Below the pieces are notes generated by a model that was not told where the DNA came from, searched no databases, and was given only the letters and a program-made list of their open reading frames with translations. This document shows positions 1 through 11,683 of a stretch of DNA of 64,000 nucleotides, piece by piece. This stretch comes from Eonycteris spelaea (lineage: Eukaryota > Chordata > Mammalia > Chiroptera > Pteropodidae). Position 1 is the first letter of the stretch, and every line of letters starts with the position of its first letter. Both the position numbers and the translations under genes were made by a program. Where the stretch lies: positions 2,356,001-2,420,000 of the forward strand of contig PUFA01000225.1 in NCBI GenBank assembly GCA_003508835.1, written 5' to 3'.

Positions 1-2285
1 ACAGGGATGTAGAGTCAGTGCCTGAGTGTGAGTGTGTGGCACAGATGGTGTGAGCAGTGATGGGAGCTGCAGATGTGGCAATTTTAGATTCGTATGTGTG
101 GCATGAGGTCACGTGCTGTGTCTGTATCGGTAACGTTTGTGAATACACATGTATTTGTATGTATTCAAGTGTGTGATATGTGAAGGAGAGAATGTTTGAG
201 TGAATATAGGAGTGTGTGTGCACACGTGCACACAAAATGTCTACGAGTATTGTGTGGAGACCCATTATTTATGAGTACAGGTGGTATTTGGTTAGCTGTT
301 GGAGGGTAGATGGACGTTTATATGGGGGTACAATACAGGGTGAGGTAGTGTTTATGAATGTGTGTGTTTGTGTGTGGTTGGCGTTTTTTGCCGTATGGGA
401 TGCTAAAACCTTATTCTGTTTGGCGCACAATGTATGTATTGCTGTACTTGGGAACATCTCCCTGTGTGTGTGCTTCCGAGGAGAGCACAGTCTCATGTGA
501 GTAGGGCTGACCCATTATTCGTGCATGCAGATGTGGTAGTACTGTGGACACACATTATAATACCACATCTGTCCAGTACGTACCTGCTGCATATGTGAAT
601 TTTAATTATTTCAATGGATGTAGTCCTAATATATTTAATATTTCTCTCCCTTCTTTAAAAGGTTATAGTTAACATAATAAATCTTGTTCTTTCTCCTTTC
701 GTATCATTGTAAATATCCTTGTTTTGCTGACCTCTGTAGAAGAGATGCCCATAGGGGCTACACGGATACGGATCTATTTATAGCTATGTTAAACGCTGTC
801 AAACTGTTACACTTTTAAAGTTGTTATGTCTACTTTTTTACAGAAGAGTTTCTCTCTTCAGTTGTGCCTTCTTATAGGTATCAATGGGCCTCTCAACTTT
901 TCTCTCTTTTAATTTTCCTGTTCCTAATCTCCCATGGCCTAGAAACCCAGGCCGTCGACACCTATCAGAATTGTGTATAAATAAGAGTAACTGGACTCCA
1001 AGGAGCTCTATGAGTAAATGTTAAGAGCTTTGCTACATGTTTACATCTCTTTGGCTTCCCTGAGACAATCTTGCTTAGCTTTTGGGTTTTTGATTGTTCT
1101 AGAAGCTGAGATTACCAGATAACCAGCCATCGTGATACATACATACATACACACAAATGTAGTTTGGAAAGCGTTTGTGAATGTATCTGTGTGTGAAGTT
1201 AGGTGTGCTGGGCCATGTGGAAGTGCACAAACACACACGTGTGTGAGCTGTGTGCAGTGAGTGTACAGGTGCCGTGTTGCCGGATCCCATGCGTAGTGTC
1301 AGCAGTGTGTGTGGCAGACACAACTTCCTGCTTGCAAGCGAGCCCCGTGTCTTCCTGTGGGTGTGTGGACGTACGCGATGGGTGCCGCACTGGCCTTTCT
1401 CTCCTGCACAGGACAGGGAAGGTGATGAGGCCCCAGGCAGGGCGGGGAGCAGGGGAGCAGGAAGTTCAACGCCAGGATTCCTCTCTTGGAGGAAACACAG
1501 TGTGACCCTGGCTGAGGTCTGGTTCTTCTCTGAGCCCAAGTGGGAGGACATCCTCTTCCCTCTCCCTCCTGCCTCATAGCTGCGCTGAGGGTCACGAGGG
1601 CCTGGAGACCGCATAGAGCTGGCCCCTAACACCACGCTCGTCTCATTGTTCGCCACATGGAATGATAATGATAATGGAGTAAAATCTCATTGATTCAAAG
1701 TCACCACTTTAAAGTTTGTAATGACTTATTCAGGGGTGGATGGACGTTTGCCTTTACTGAATTAATGCAGAGGGTCTTTAGTGACAGTGGGGCACACGTT
1801 TCTGAGCCCTTGAGCCCAAGTTAACAGAATGCGCTTTCAGCCTGTCAGAAGCCTCCGTTTTCATAGTGATCACTTTACTTCAACCTGGTCATAAATGGGG
1901 GCCTTCATGCCTTGAATTGGTGGGATTTTACTGCACTATTAATCATTATCATAGCAGCATCACCGTAGATAAGGTGCCATCCCCATTCTGTCCACACCGA
2001 AGTGGAGAGGTGTGCGACCCTCCCGTTGCCCAGAGAGGCCGGCCTCGCCCACGGTCACGCTGGTTCTCAGCACAACCTGAATTGGCCAGGTCTCCTCTGG
2101 GGCCCCATGCTCTCCTCCACGGCACCCCAGAACCAGGCCGGCTCTGCCTCAGCTTGAGCAAGTCCCCAGGCCCAGCTCTCCTCTCTGCTTGCCGCCTGCC
2201 CTGCTCCCTGCCCACCTGGAGCAGGGCCTCACCTGCTCACTCCTCACCCACCCCGGTTCACTTCCCTGTTCATTTCTGTTTCCAG
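1..2285 (+). other. PLEKHA6: probable last intron of PLEKHA6, no exon recognised
   Basis: No coding exon with convincing splice borders was found here. The first 560 bases are TG-rich, imperfect simple sequence. The rest is unique-looking DNA with short ORFs on both strands that resemble no family I know. It ends in a strong polypyrimidine tract and CAG acceptor at 2281-2285. Assignment to PLEKHA6 rests on the exon that follows and on human gene order. Confidence 0.45.
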
Positions 2286-2401
2286 TGCAATGTGCCACCC
2301 CAAGCCCTCCCACCTCCCCTGCTTCCCCGACTCCACCAGCCAACCCCCTCTCGTCTGAATCCCCACGGGGCGCCGACAGCAGCCATACCATGCGGGTCTG
2401 A
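2286..2401 (+). CDS. PLEKHA6: probable terminal coding exon of PLEKHA6 (pleckstrin homology domain-containing A6), C-terminus only
   Basis: After a pyrimidine-rich CAG acceptor, an open frame of 37 complete codons runs to TGA at 2399-2401, entering with two bases of a split codon. The peptide is Ser/Pro/Thr-rich (repeats of SP, TP and PP) and ends in GADSSHTMRV, a hydrophobic tail of the kind PDZ domains bind. PLEKHA6 is a PH-domain adaptor of the PLEKHA5/6/7 group linked to cell junctions and microtubules. Its PH domain and the rest of the protein lie upstream of the window. The identity is inferred from synteny (PLEKHA6 directly precedes GOLT1A in the same direction in human) and from the long 3'UTR-like region that follows and ends about 4.6 kb before GOLT1A. 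I could not verify the residues against the family. An alternative acceptor at 3079 would give a different short tail. Confidence 0.5.
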
Positions 2402-4619
2402 GCTCTGACGTAAGCACTTTTATACTGTATTTCATCCACCCCAGGGACTGGGACCCCTGCCCTCACCCCCATTGAGCCATGTGCACCCTCTCATTCTGGC
2501 ATTGCTTCACCCCTCACCCCCAGCGCCACATGCTGCTCTTTCCCCGCTATCCCTCTGCTTGAGCCCCCAGCATCCCTGTGCAGTGCTGGACAAGGGCTGG
2601 CTGGCCAGGCGCTTCTTGGACGCTGCAATGCCAGTGGGCTTTGCTTCTCCAGAAGCAGACAGGGAACAGAGCTGAGGCCTCCCTTGCCCACTGTCAGGAA
2701 GGAACTTCCCTGACACCCCTCCCCTGTCCTTCCTGTCAGCCAAAAAGCCTTCCACCTGTTGAGATACACATCAGTCCTGCCTCAGGAGCCCCCAGAAGCT
2801 ACTTCTCCCAGATCACTCCCAGATCCTATTGTAAATTAAAATAACATCAGAATCTATAGCCAAAGGCTGTGTTCCTTCCTTACCCCGAGCACACAGCTGC
2901 TCAATATCAAGCAAGTGGAGAAGCACTTTGACTTTTATTGATTTGTTCCCCTCTCTCAGGGTTGAGGGAGTGGGGTGGGTTTCCAGGTCTTTATAAGAGA
3001 CTTCTCGCTCCTGGGAGAGGCTGTCTAGAGTCTGCTGCTCTGAGTGGCACCTTTCTCACCTGATTTCTCTTTTCTTTAGTGCAAGCCCTGGCTGAGGCCA
3101 ATGCTGTGAAGCTCCACAGAGCTACCTTCTGAAGCCCTCCTCTGCTCGCCTGAGGTCCCGGCCCCCACCCTGGCCCCAGCCTCTGCGCTCCCATGGGAAA
3201 GCTGCAAGGAGCCAGGCTGGGGGCCAGGGGTTGCTGCTGAGAGGAGCATGGATACCCACCACACCGGGCCCTGCAGCCCTCACTACCCAGGTGGCGGCCC
3301 TAGGCCAGGGCCTGAGATGGAGGGGAGGGGTTACCCTGTCACAGGGAGCCTAGCTGACTCTGGCTGGGGCTGTGATGGCCCTACTGGAACATTCCCTGAT
3401 GGAGAAGACATCGTGGTGGGAAAGATGCCCTGGGCTACCTTAGGTTAGAACTAGAGGTGATGAGAAGATGGCCAGCCTGCCTCGTCCGGCCCTCCTTGAC
3501 ACATGGACAGCACCTGCCGTTGTCCCCTTCCCCTATCAACCCTACCCTACCGCCCCAGCTTTACCCAGGGCTTCGACACATCTCTGTACATGGGTGCCCC
3601 TTTGGGGTCCAGTGGAGACTGGCCACCCTGCTTGAGCCAAAGAAGCTGATGAGAGATGGGGAGAGGCTCCCTGGCTCCCAGAGGGGACGGTGCTGGCTGT
3701 GAATAGAGGGCAGCAGGTCTGTGCAGCGTCTGAGAGAAGGTCGAGAAGGCGTAGGGGAGAGGGAGAGATCCAAGGAAAGTGGGAGGGAAAGAAGTAGCAG
3801 GATTCATTTGCAAGTAAGAGGACCGAAAAGGAAAGGGGGATAGGATTGGTTTCCCAAGGTGGAGCCGTAGCTTGGTGCCAAGTACAGTGCCCGCCCCTCC
3901 ACTCTGCCCCTCCCACCTCGTCCCTAGGATCAGTGGGCCTGCTGATGTAATGGCCCCAGGAGGACCCACCAGTGAGCACACCATGGCTTTCAGCTGAGTA
4001 CTTGGCCTGGGAATGTGGGTAGGGAGTGAGGGGCTTGGGTAGGACAGTTTAGGAGACTGATGGCCCTTTGTAGGTCTGAGCCTAGTGTCTGCCTCTCCTA
4101 TGGGCTTGAGGGCAGAGAGAAGGACCTGTTTTACACAGGGGATGGTCAGCTTTGGGGCCTTTCCTAACCATTTTCAAGATACCTTGCTGTCGCCCCTCTC
4201 CCTGGAATGTGCTGTGGGCCAGCTGAGACTATGCCCAGGGAGAGGGGCTGCAGCCTTAACCTGGGTGAACAGATTCTAGGACCCTGCGCCACATCCCAGG
4301 CATCCCAGAGGAGGACTAGCTGAGGCTGTATGGACTCCTAGCTCTACTCTTGTAATCATCTACCCAGGGAGGCCAGTGTGGGAGAGGCAGAAGCAAACTC
4401 ATTCTTCCTCCGCTCCACCCACCTTTAGATGAATGTAGGGGTAGGAAGGACTGCAGAGAGGAAGGAGGGGAGAGGGCACCTCTGAGAGCCTTGGCCCCTA
4501 GGCCTTCTCTTTGCCGCAGTTGCTGCCCCAAGACTCCAGCCTGACCTCCAGTGGTCCCAAGAACTTTTTTATCTTCCAGCAATTCTTCACTCGTTCATGG
4601 CTGGGACAGTCACTGATTG

Positions 4620-4712
4620 ATAGCAAGTAAAGATGACAGTTCATTTAACAAATATCTTTCGAGCACCTTTGATGTACCAGGCATGATTCCAGGTACTTAG
4701 GATATTTTCCTG
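4620..4712 (-). repeat. L2 LINE 3'-end fragment
   Basis: The text reads as the reverse complement of the L2 tail: AACAAATATC, then GAGCACC, then TGTACCAGGCA, then AGGTACTTAGG. It is diverged and inside the presumed PLEKHA6 3'UTR. Confidence 0.6.
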
Positions 4713-6968
4713 CTTATGAGGGGTCACAGACTGGGGGGATTCCACTTGTCTTCACTTCTAGCAGGTTTTTTGAACATGACCCTTGGCTACATCTCCCATC
4801 TTTAGCAAAGCTCAAGTACCCAAAACTGTCCTTTCTCCTCTACAGACTGGCAGGTAGGGTTGGCTCATAGGTAACCCTCTTTCTCTTTTCCCACACCTTT
4901 CTCCATCCACAAGACACAGATTTTTTAGGGCCTTTTATGCCTTCCCCTTCGTTTGTCTCTCCTTTTTTTTTTAAGTGATATTTTTAGAAATACATGTAAA
5001 ATGCCAAGGATTAATGTCTGCACCTCTGTCACCTCTCCCTCACCTCTTATTTCATAAAGCTGGCCCTTTATGTTGCTTTACATGCCTTAATATATGTTTT
5101 ATGAAGATTATACATATTATAGATATATATGTAATATATATGTTTGGATGTCTGATCCTTTCCTAGAACTCCTGCCCAGGCCCACTTTCTCTCCTCTACT
5201 TTCCACACCATTCCTAGCACGTTGTGACCATACCCTATGCCTTTGATCCAAAGAAGGGGAGAGAAAGACTTATTTTAAGACAGGTATATTTTACGCTTTT
5301 GTTATAAAAGCAAATCTATTTTCAAAGTGTGCAATATCTGAACGGAATTGGAGAGCGATATGAGGCTGAGGCGGCTGCCCCGAGGTCCGGCCCTCCTCCC
5401 TTCCTCCTTCCCCACCAGCCTCCCTCCTCCCACGCCACAGTCTGCAGAGGATTGGTCCCAGAGCTCACACAGAGAGCATCTTGCCAGGGCAGGACTTCCC
5501 TTGGAAACCCTGGTCTAAGGGTTTGATTATATTGTCACTGTCATTCTTGATGACCCTCTAGGGTTATCTGGAAGGAAATGTTTACAGTGTGTGCCCAAAG
5601 TACACCCATGCAGCACCCCCCCACCCCCACCTCCCCAGCCCAGAGATGCTCCTGGACCACCTGCTTTCATCACCCTGCTAGAAAGGGCAGAGAGTTTAAT
5701 GGCAGCCTGTGCCAAACAGCACCAAGAATGTCAGTCTGGTCCTCGATGGACCCAGGATACAGTGCAAAGGCCAAAGGAAATGGTTGGGGATCCCTGGTCC
5801 TTCGACGCAGATGTGTTCAACTTCCTTGGACTTCCTACACTCCTTTTCACTTGACTCCTTTCTGGTCCGAGTCATGTCTATGGCATCTGTTTTCCTCTGT
5901 GACCTTTCCTCTGGGAGCCATTGTTAAGGGCCCCGGTACCTTGGTCTGGCATCCAGACAGTGACGTCGGCTTCTAGGCTGAGGAGGGTTCCCTGGACAAT
6001 GTAGCATCTCGGCCTTGCCTGCAAAAGCCCCAAGGACTTTCCTCCAGCTGCCGCCACGGGGGTGCCGGACAAAGTCAGCTCAGCCTTCCAAACTGCTTAT
6101 CAACTGTTGAAGTGGGGAGGGCCTCTTGCCTTGCACAGATTTGGGCAGGATGAAAAAATCTTTGTTCAGATCTGGAATCCTGGGGTTTGGAATTGAGCAC
6201 AGAACTCCTGGCCATCGTTGGAAGCCTGACTTCCCAACTTTGACACTTACTGGACCCTATTCCCAGCCTAGAGCATCTTGCTATAAATGACTAGGGCCCA
6301 GATGGAGGCTCAGGGCTGAGTATCCCACCTGGGGTTAGCCCTGGTTACTAATCTAGAGCCTTCCCAATTAGCACATAACCTCCCTGATCAATAACCAAGA
6401 GGCTGTAATCAAATATTGCAATTGTCACTTTAAAGATTTTCTGAGGTTGCAAGCTGTGCACATTTGCTCTCCTGCCTTGGCGAGAGGCATGTTCTTGGGA
6501 CAGGACAGGACTGACTATAGCAAGAGGAAACGAATTCCTTTCCCTTTTAGGCACTCCCCACCCCCCAACCTGGAAGCTCTTAAAACTAAGGAAAATATGA
6601 AATATACATATATACACATATATCTATTTATGCACATATTGGGGCCAATCTGATTTGCTAGTATTAGACAATAAACCATACAAGTAAATGTATGATTTCA
6701 GTGTCTTTCCTTAGAATAAAAGTGACCTTAGAAGAAGAGTTAAGGTTAGACAAACAGAGGGCATCTCTGTCAGGGGACCGAACAGCTGTAGCAGCCCCTC
6801 AGCATCTTTCTAACCAATGAGTCCTCTCCCTGGGGAAGGGGGCATCCGGACTGATAGGCAAGAGTTTGGGGCCCCCTCTCAGCAGCATTCTTTTTAGATA
6901 TAGGTACTGAAGAACCCCTGTGAGCTCTGCATTTGTATCTTGCAAGTTTGTATAAACCCAATACAGGA

Positions 6969-6974
6969 AATAAA
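6969..6974 (+). terminator. PLEKHA6: polyadenylation signal AATAAA, probable end of PLEKHA6 mRNA
   Basis: AATAAA is followed 20-35 bases later by a GU-rich downstream element (TAGTGTGTGTCTTG), the standard layout of a strong mammalian cleavage site. Its distance of about 4.6 kb to GOLT1A matches the human spacing as I remember it. Confidence 0.6.
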
Positions 6975-7980
6975 ATGAATGGTTTGTATAAGTAGTGTGT
7001 GTCTTGCATTCCGTGTCCATGTCTGCCTATGGCTGGCATTGGGGTTCATGGCAATTTATGGGAGTTCTGGGGCCTGACTAAAAGCAGAGCTGGGTTTAAA
7101 GCACATGCACCACCACCCTCAACCCCCTGCCTCAGGCTGCACATCTCAGCCTCCTCCCAGGCAGCAACCCAGAGTTCTCAGAGTGCCTCCTCCCCTTGAA
7201 CCAGGGGGTGACAGTGTGCTGCCAACACCAGGGTCATCTTTTTGGCCCAGGTGACCCCAGATCAAGGCTTGTCCCAAGATCCTTTATGATACAAGTATCA
7301 GATGCTTCAGGCCCTGGAGCCTTCCCCTGGATTTGGTCTCTGAGACTGAGGGTAGGACTGCAGGAGAAAAATAATAACTCTCAGCCTTTCTTGATTACTT
7401 ACTACATAATGCCATTCCTGCTTTAGAGTGCAAGAAGGTATATGATTGGGGGTATCAGAAATGCCACCCCAATTCTTTTCATTCAGCCTCAATGCTTTGG
7501 GCAGCTACTTAGTGATTATCAGTTATTGAAGCTCAGGGCAGCTCAATTTGAAATCTTTCTGTGAAGAATAAGAGTCAAGAAGCTCTATAAATTCCATGGG
7601 ATGGGGAGTGAGAGAGAAAGTGAACCCAGGGTCATGGCAGCTCCCATTTGGACTTCTGCAGGATGTCTGAGGAGAGACGGAGGCATTAGTAGTTCAAGGA
7701 AGAGAAAAGAATTAAGAGGAGATAGGAAGGCAAGCTTCCTCTACTTCCTGATTTTGCCTTGGTCTAGTTATAATGGCTGATTTTGAATCCTGGATACCTA
7801 TCCTTATCCCTAAAGGGCTAGTAGAGTGGGTACAAATCAAGTACTTTTTGGATTTTGTAACACCCCTTCGGAGAGCTATAAACCCTGATGTACTTTGTGA
7901 ATCAGGGACAGTTGGGGCCATATGCAGGCTCAAAACAGGCCTTTGGGCTGGGGAGGTGCATTGGAGAACTCATCAAATTC

Positions 7981-8018
7981 TGGGGCTGGGGCTGGGGCTG
8001 GGGCTGGGGCTGGGGCTG
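7981..8018 (+). repeat. (TGGGGC)n hexanucleotide array
   Basis: Six perfect tandem TGGGGC units followed by a partial unit. Each unit supplies a run of four G, so the + strand can in principle fold into a G-quadruplex. Confidence 0.95.
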
Positions 8019-8479
8019 TGACTCTATCTGAAGCCCTGTCTAAGCCAGGGCTCCTGGCTTGGAGAAAAGGTTGGATGTGAGAACACAGAGCACCACTGGG
8101 TGTCGCTGTACCCACTAACAAGGGCGGGCTCTTCTCCAGGTATGATGTCCACAGGTCCATACCTGCTCCACCTCCTGGCCCAGAGCAGCCTGTGTATCTA
8201 TGCATCCATCGATTGAGCCAGGCTGGGGCTGTAAAAGGGGCACTCAGGAAATGTAAATGAAACAGCAAACTACCAGAACGCTTTTTTAGGAGTGGTGCTC
8301 TGTAATTGCGTGGTCATTTATTCTTAAAGAAAGGCATATCAATGTCAAGAAGGCAGCCAGGCTTCGGACCCTGCTGCTCCCAGGGGACTGGGGTCACACT
8401 GCACCCCTCATCCCTGAGCCTCAAGTGCAGAACTGACCCCCCCCCCACACACACACACACACATTGCTGAGACTGATAA

Positions 8480-8680
8480 AAGAGAAGGTGATGTAGTGCT
8501 CAACTCCTGGCTCTGCTCCTTGCGAGCTGCATGAAGATTGGCACAAGTCCCTAAAATCCTTGAGTCTCAGTTTCCTCATCTGTGAAATGGAGATATTAAT
8601 ACCATCTTATGACACTCTCAAGAAATTCAAATGAGAAAATGGAAGAAAAATACTTTGAAGACTCAAATTCACTTACAAAT
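8480..8680 (+). repeat. MIR SINE
   Basis: MIR core in order: CTCAACTCCTGGCTCTGC, then a degraded 'GTGACCTTGGGCAAGT' equivalent, then CTCAGTTTCCTCATCTGTGA and AATGGAGATA. Confidence 0.8.
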
Positions 8681-9239
8681 GTGAGCAGGTGGTGAGGACG
8701 CTAATGTGGGCCTGTCAGCCGCCTTCAGGGGCCTGATGCGGGAAGGAGGAGGATGTTTCCTAAGTCACCCCTTTGCTGAAGGCCAGGGTCCCTGCCGTTC
8801 AGCTCTCTGAGGTGTCCTTTCCCTGTCTACTTCCACTCCTCCAGCCCCAAGGAGAAGTGCCCGGCCGTCCCCTTGGGCTGCCATAGGCTGAGAATCAGCC
8901 CAGCCTTCTAGGACCTACATCCTTCTCCCAGGGATTACGCCTGTGAACGGGCTCTCTCCAGGAGGGCGGAGGCTGCGGACAACCCTAGTACCCAGTGCTG
9001 CCATCAGAATGTATGGCCAGGAGGGCCTAGTTTCAGGAGAGTTCCGTTCTGAGCTCACAGGCAGGCTCCATGGCTGGAGGGGGAGGTAGTCTAAGCTGCT
9101 ATTTTATACACCTGTGGGAGCAGTTTAGCACCAAATTTAGGATGAAATTAGAAGTCTTTCATATAATAGTATTTAATAGTATACTAATAATAGTAATATA
9201 ACAATAGTAATTAGTGTAACTATATGAGAAGAGTAATGA

Positions 9240-9450
9240 TAATGGCTCATTAAGTATTTACTATGTGCCAGTTAACTGGTTCTCGGCCCTTCATATGTAT
9301 TTACTCACTAATTCTTGTTATATCTCTATGTCAAAGGTAGTTATTATCTAGGAAACTGAGGCAAAGAAAGTATAAGTAAAATGTCTACGGTCTCATGGAG
9401 TTCGGATGAAGCCCAGGGTGCTCTCACTTGAGAGCCCAAGCTCTTAATTA
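9240..9450 (-). repeat. MIR SINE
   Basis: Reverse-strand MIR: TATTTACTATGTGCCAG at the left, GGAAACTGAGGCAAAGAAAG in the middle, and the degraded tRNA-like head at the right. Confidence 0.75.
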
Positions 9451-9455
9451 ACTAG

Positions 9456-10831
9456 CAGTTTCAATGGGGGTGATACCGCCCCCTAGGGGGAACTTTGGAA
9501 ATTTTCCGAGGCGCTTAAGGGGGCAAAACTCTTAACCGCGTTTAGTGGCTACAGTGCACAGGGCAGATTTCCATGCTAAATATTTGTCCTCTATCATGCA
9601 CAACTTTAAAATGTGCAAGTGGACTACACCCACCACCTACCGGTATAGTCGGTCCTACTGCAATTCACAATAGTACTAAAAAGTTTTTATGAGCTTCTAA
9701 GTCTTTTTATAAGCTTCTAAGTTGTTTTATATTTCATGAATAACTCAGTAAGTTAGAAGATGGTTATTATAGAGAAGAAACTTAAATGGAATAAAGACAT
9801 TGTCTCGAATTATTCAATGATCTACTCCTGCGCTGTCTATTATAACATTTCAGCCCTGTATACTTGGTTGAAAACAGTTCCGGTGCAGTAGGGTGTTGCT
9901 GAATAAGCAAAGAGAGTGACCGTAAATATTTAACACAGGAATCTGAGACAACCAAACAGTAGTAAGAAAAAAAGAAATACAAGGAATCTCATTGGATTTC
10001 CTTAATAAATATTTTTAGAAATAATTTCACATTATTGCCATCCTTTATATTTTTTAAGTTTTTGCAGCCCAAGGTCGGACACCTATGTTGTAATGATTAC
10101 ACGTGGAAATGTTTTGGGAAATTGCCTGTTGTTTTTTCTATCTTTCTCTGACATTGTCCCAGGGGTTCACATGAAATTGCTTTAAACCACTTATATCACC
10201 ATTTCTCTTACCAGCTCATCCTCTATTGCCCATTGCCTATGGGAAATACATGATCTCCAAAGTCTTTTATGATCCTATGAACTAAATTACACCCCAACAC
10301 GTGATAGCATTTCAAGACAGAGACCTATGTGTCCATGATACGCCCCCCGCCCCACGCCACGCCACGGGAGCTACATTAGCAACGCACACAGAAGACCCAG
10401 TTCCTTGCATCACATCGCGCTCCCTCGTTTTCTCCACTTTGCCACCCCTCTTTCTCTTTCTATAGGCAAGTACATCTCATCTGTTATTATTTACCTAACG
10501 TTCATCTTTATTCTAGTATTTACTCCTTACTACTTTTTTTAAAATTACATAATGGCTCTAGTCTTCTATTTCTCTTAAATTTCAAATTAAAGTGGGTGCA
10601 AGCAATCTGCCTATTTCATTTATGTTTTCTGGTCTTGCCTGAGCATTTATATATCGAGAGACATTGTGTTTTATTATAAATTATTCTTTCTTCTTCTTTT
10701 TTATGATTAGCTTTATTTGCGTTTTTAAAAATGATGTATGTAGATTGGTCATATCATTTTATGAACTTCATTTCGGGATAGAGGGGATGTTACAAGGGGC
10801 ACGCTGGCTCTAATGGGGTTGAGAACCACTG
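9456..10831 (+). mobile_element. hAT-like DNA transposon or non-autonomous derivative(s), boundaries uncertain
   Basis: The left end begins CAG with GGGGGTGATACCGCCCCC and the right end closes with GGTTGAGAACCACTG, the typical Charlie-type hAT terminus. The inside is AT-rich but keeps many CpG dinucleotides (for example around 9475-9540, 9640-9655 and 10335-10430), unlike the flanking old repeats. No transposase frame survives. An 8-bp target duplication was not found at these ends, so this could be two elements side by side or a damaged one. The exact family was not recognised. Confidence 0.45.
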
Positions 10832-11477
10832 CCCTATGATGGGGTAAAGGATGTTAGGAACGATCTTACCCTCTTCCTTCAGCTCCACAGAGGGAAGAAA
10901 GGATGCGCCCAAGTCCACATAGCTGGTGAGCAGACTAGAACCAGGCTTCCTCTGTAGTCCAGCCCTATCCCAAGTCCAAATTCATTTTCATCTTCCATAG
11001 CTCAACCTCACAGTCCAAAGCTGGCCCCCACTGGGGGAAAGGGGTTGACGCTTTTCGCATTTAACTCCCCTAGGGGGCTTTTGCCCTTGATTTAACCCAA
11101 TCTGGCTCTCCCCTGAGACTAAGAGCAACAGGTTTCACTCAGTTGTTTGTTGCCCCCTAGGGGTATGGCGTGGTTGCAAGCATAAAACAAGCAAACTACT
11201 TAAAAGATGAATTTTGTACTTTTCCAAAGAAACACAGATTCTAGCTCTTCCCACACCCTCCATTAAACTCAGCAAGGAACCTAGGTGCCTCTAGGTCCCA
11301 GTTCTTTTATATTCAGTCCAAATTTTGCAGAGGAGAAAGAAGCAGCTGAACTCAACCTCAGGGCTTGGGGTTGGGGGTAGAGGGGTCAGGTGGGCGATGC
11401 CTCTGGGTGGCCAGCGTGTGGAGGGGCGGCGCCTTCTGGGAGAAAACAGAACGAAACCTGTGACTTGAAGCAGCCGT

Positions 11478-11534
11478 TTGTGTGTGTGTCTGTGTGTGTC
11501 TGTGTGTCTGTGTGTCTGTGTGTGTGTGTGTGTG
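11478..11534 (+). repeat. (TG)n microsatellite upstream of GOLT1A
   Basis: Runs of TG broken by TC units, directly 5' of the presumed GOLT1A promoter. Confidence 0.95.
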
Positions 11535-11548
11535 AAAATGTGGGGAAA

Positions 11549-11562
11549 GTTAATGATTTATC
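11549..11562 (+). promoter_or_regulatory. GOLT1A: candidate HNF1 site in the GOLT1A 5' flank
   Basis: GTTAATGATTTATC agrees with the HNF1 palindrome GTTAATNATTAAC at 11 of 13 positions. It lies 122 bases upstream of the GOLT1A start codon. GOLT1A is expressed mainly in epithelia such as liver and gut, where HNF1 acts, so a functional role is plausible but inferred. No TATA box was seen and the transcription start is unknown. Confidence 0.35.
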
Positions 11563-11683
11563 AGAGGTTCATTTCACAACTTACCAAGGGTCAGCTTCCC
11601 CTGAGCATATACAAGCTCGGTCCTCTCTACGACTCACACCTGGCCAGCTTCAACCCTGGAAGATACCCCAGGCAGCCTGCGGC

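Larger units (their letters stand above)
2402..6990 (+). other. PLEKHA6: probable PLEKHA6 3' untranslated region
   Basis: About 4.6 kb with no supported coding exon lies between the TGA at 2399-2401 and a canonical polyadenylation signal at 6969-6974. It contains AT-rich stretches (4960-5150, 6590-6700) and an L2 fragment near 4620-4710. Several ORFs of 60-145 codons occur on both strands, but none resembles a known protein. An internal ATTAAA-like signal near 2834 could mark a short-UTR isoform. Confidence 0.45.
6991..11560. other. PLEKHA6-GOLT1A intergenic region
   Basis: No gene is recognised. The region holds a TGGGGC hexanucleotide array, a short C/CA tract at 8439-8463, two MIR copies, a hAT-like insertion and a TG tract just before GOLT1A; these are listed separately. 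The stretches 7000-7980 and 8020-8430 show nothing I can name. Confidence 0.6.

Noticed and set aside
1099..1656. 185-codon minus-strand ORF
   Set aside because: It has a low-complexity composition with a CA-repeat-derived part, no known domain, and lies antisense in presumed intron.
3065..3130. Acceptor TTTCTTTAG at 3079 followed by a 16-codon frame, as an alternative last PLEKHA6 exon
   Set aside because: The peptide is very short and not Ser/Pro-rich. The exon ending in TMRV at 2401 is a better fit. It stays possible as an alternative exon.
3542..3984. Two overlapping 145-codon minus-strand ORFs
   Set aside because: They overlap each other in different frames, resemble no family and lie in the presumed 3'UTR.
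7930..8268. 112-codon minus-strand ORF with a PAPAPA repeat
   Set aside because: The repeat comes from the TGGGGC array; the rest shows no family signal.
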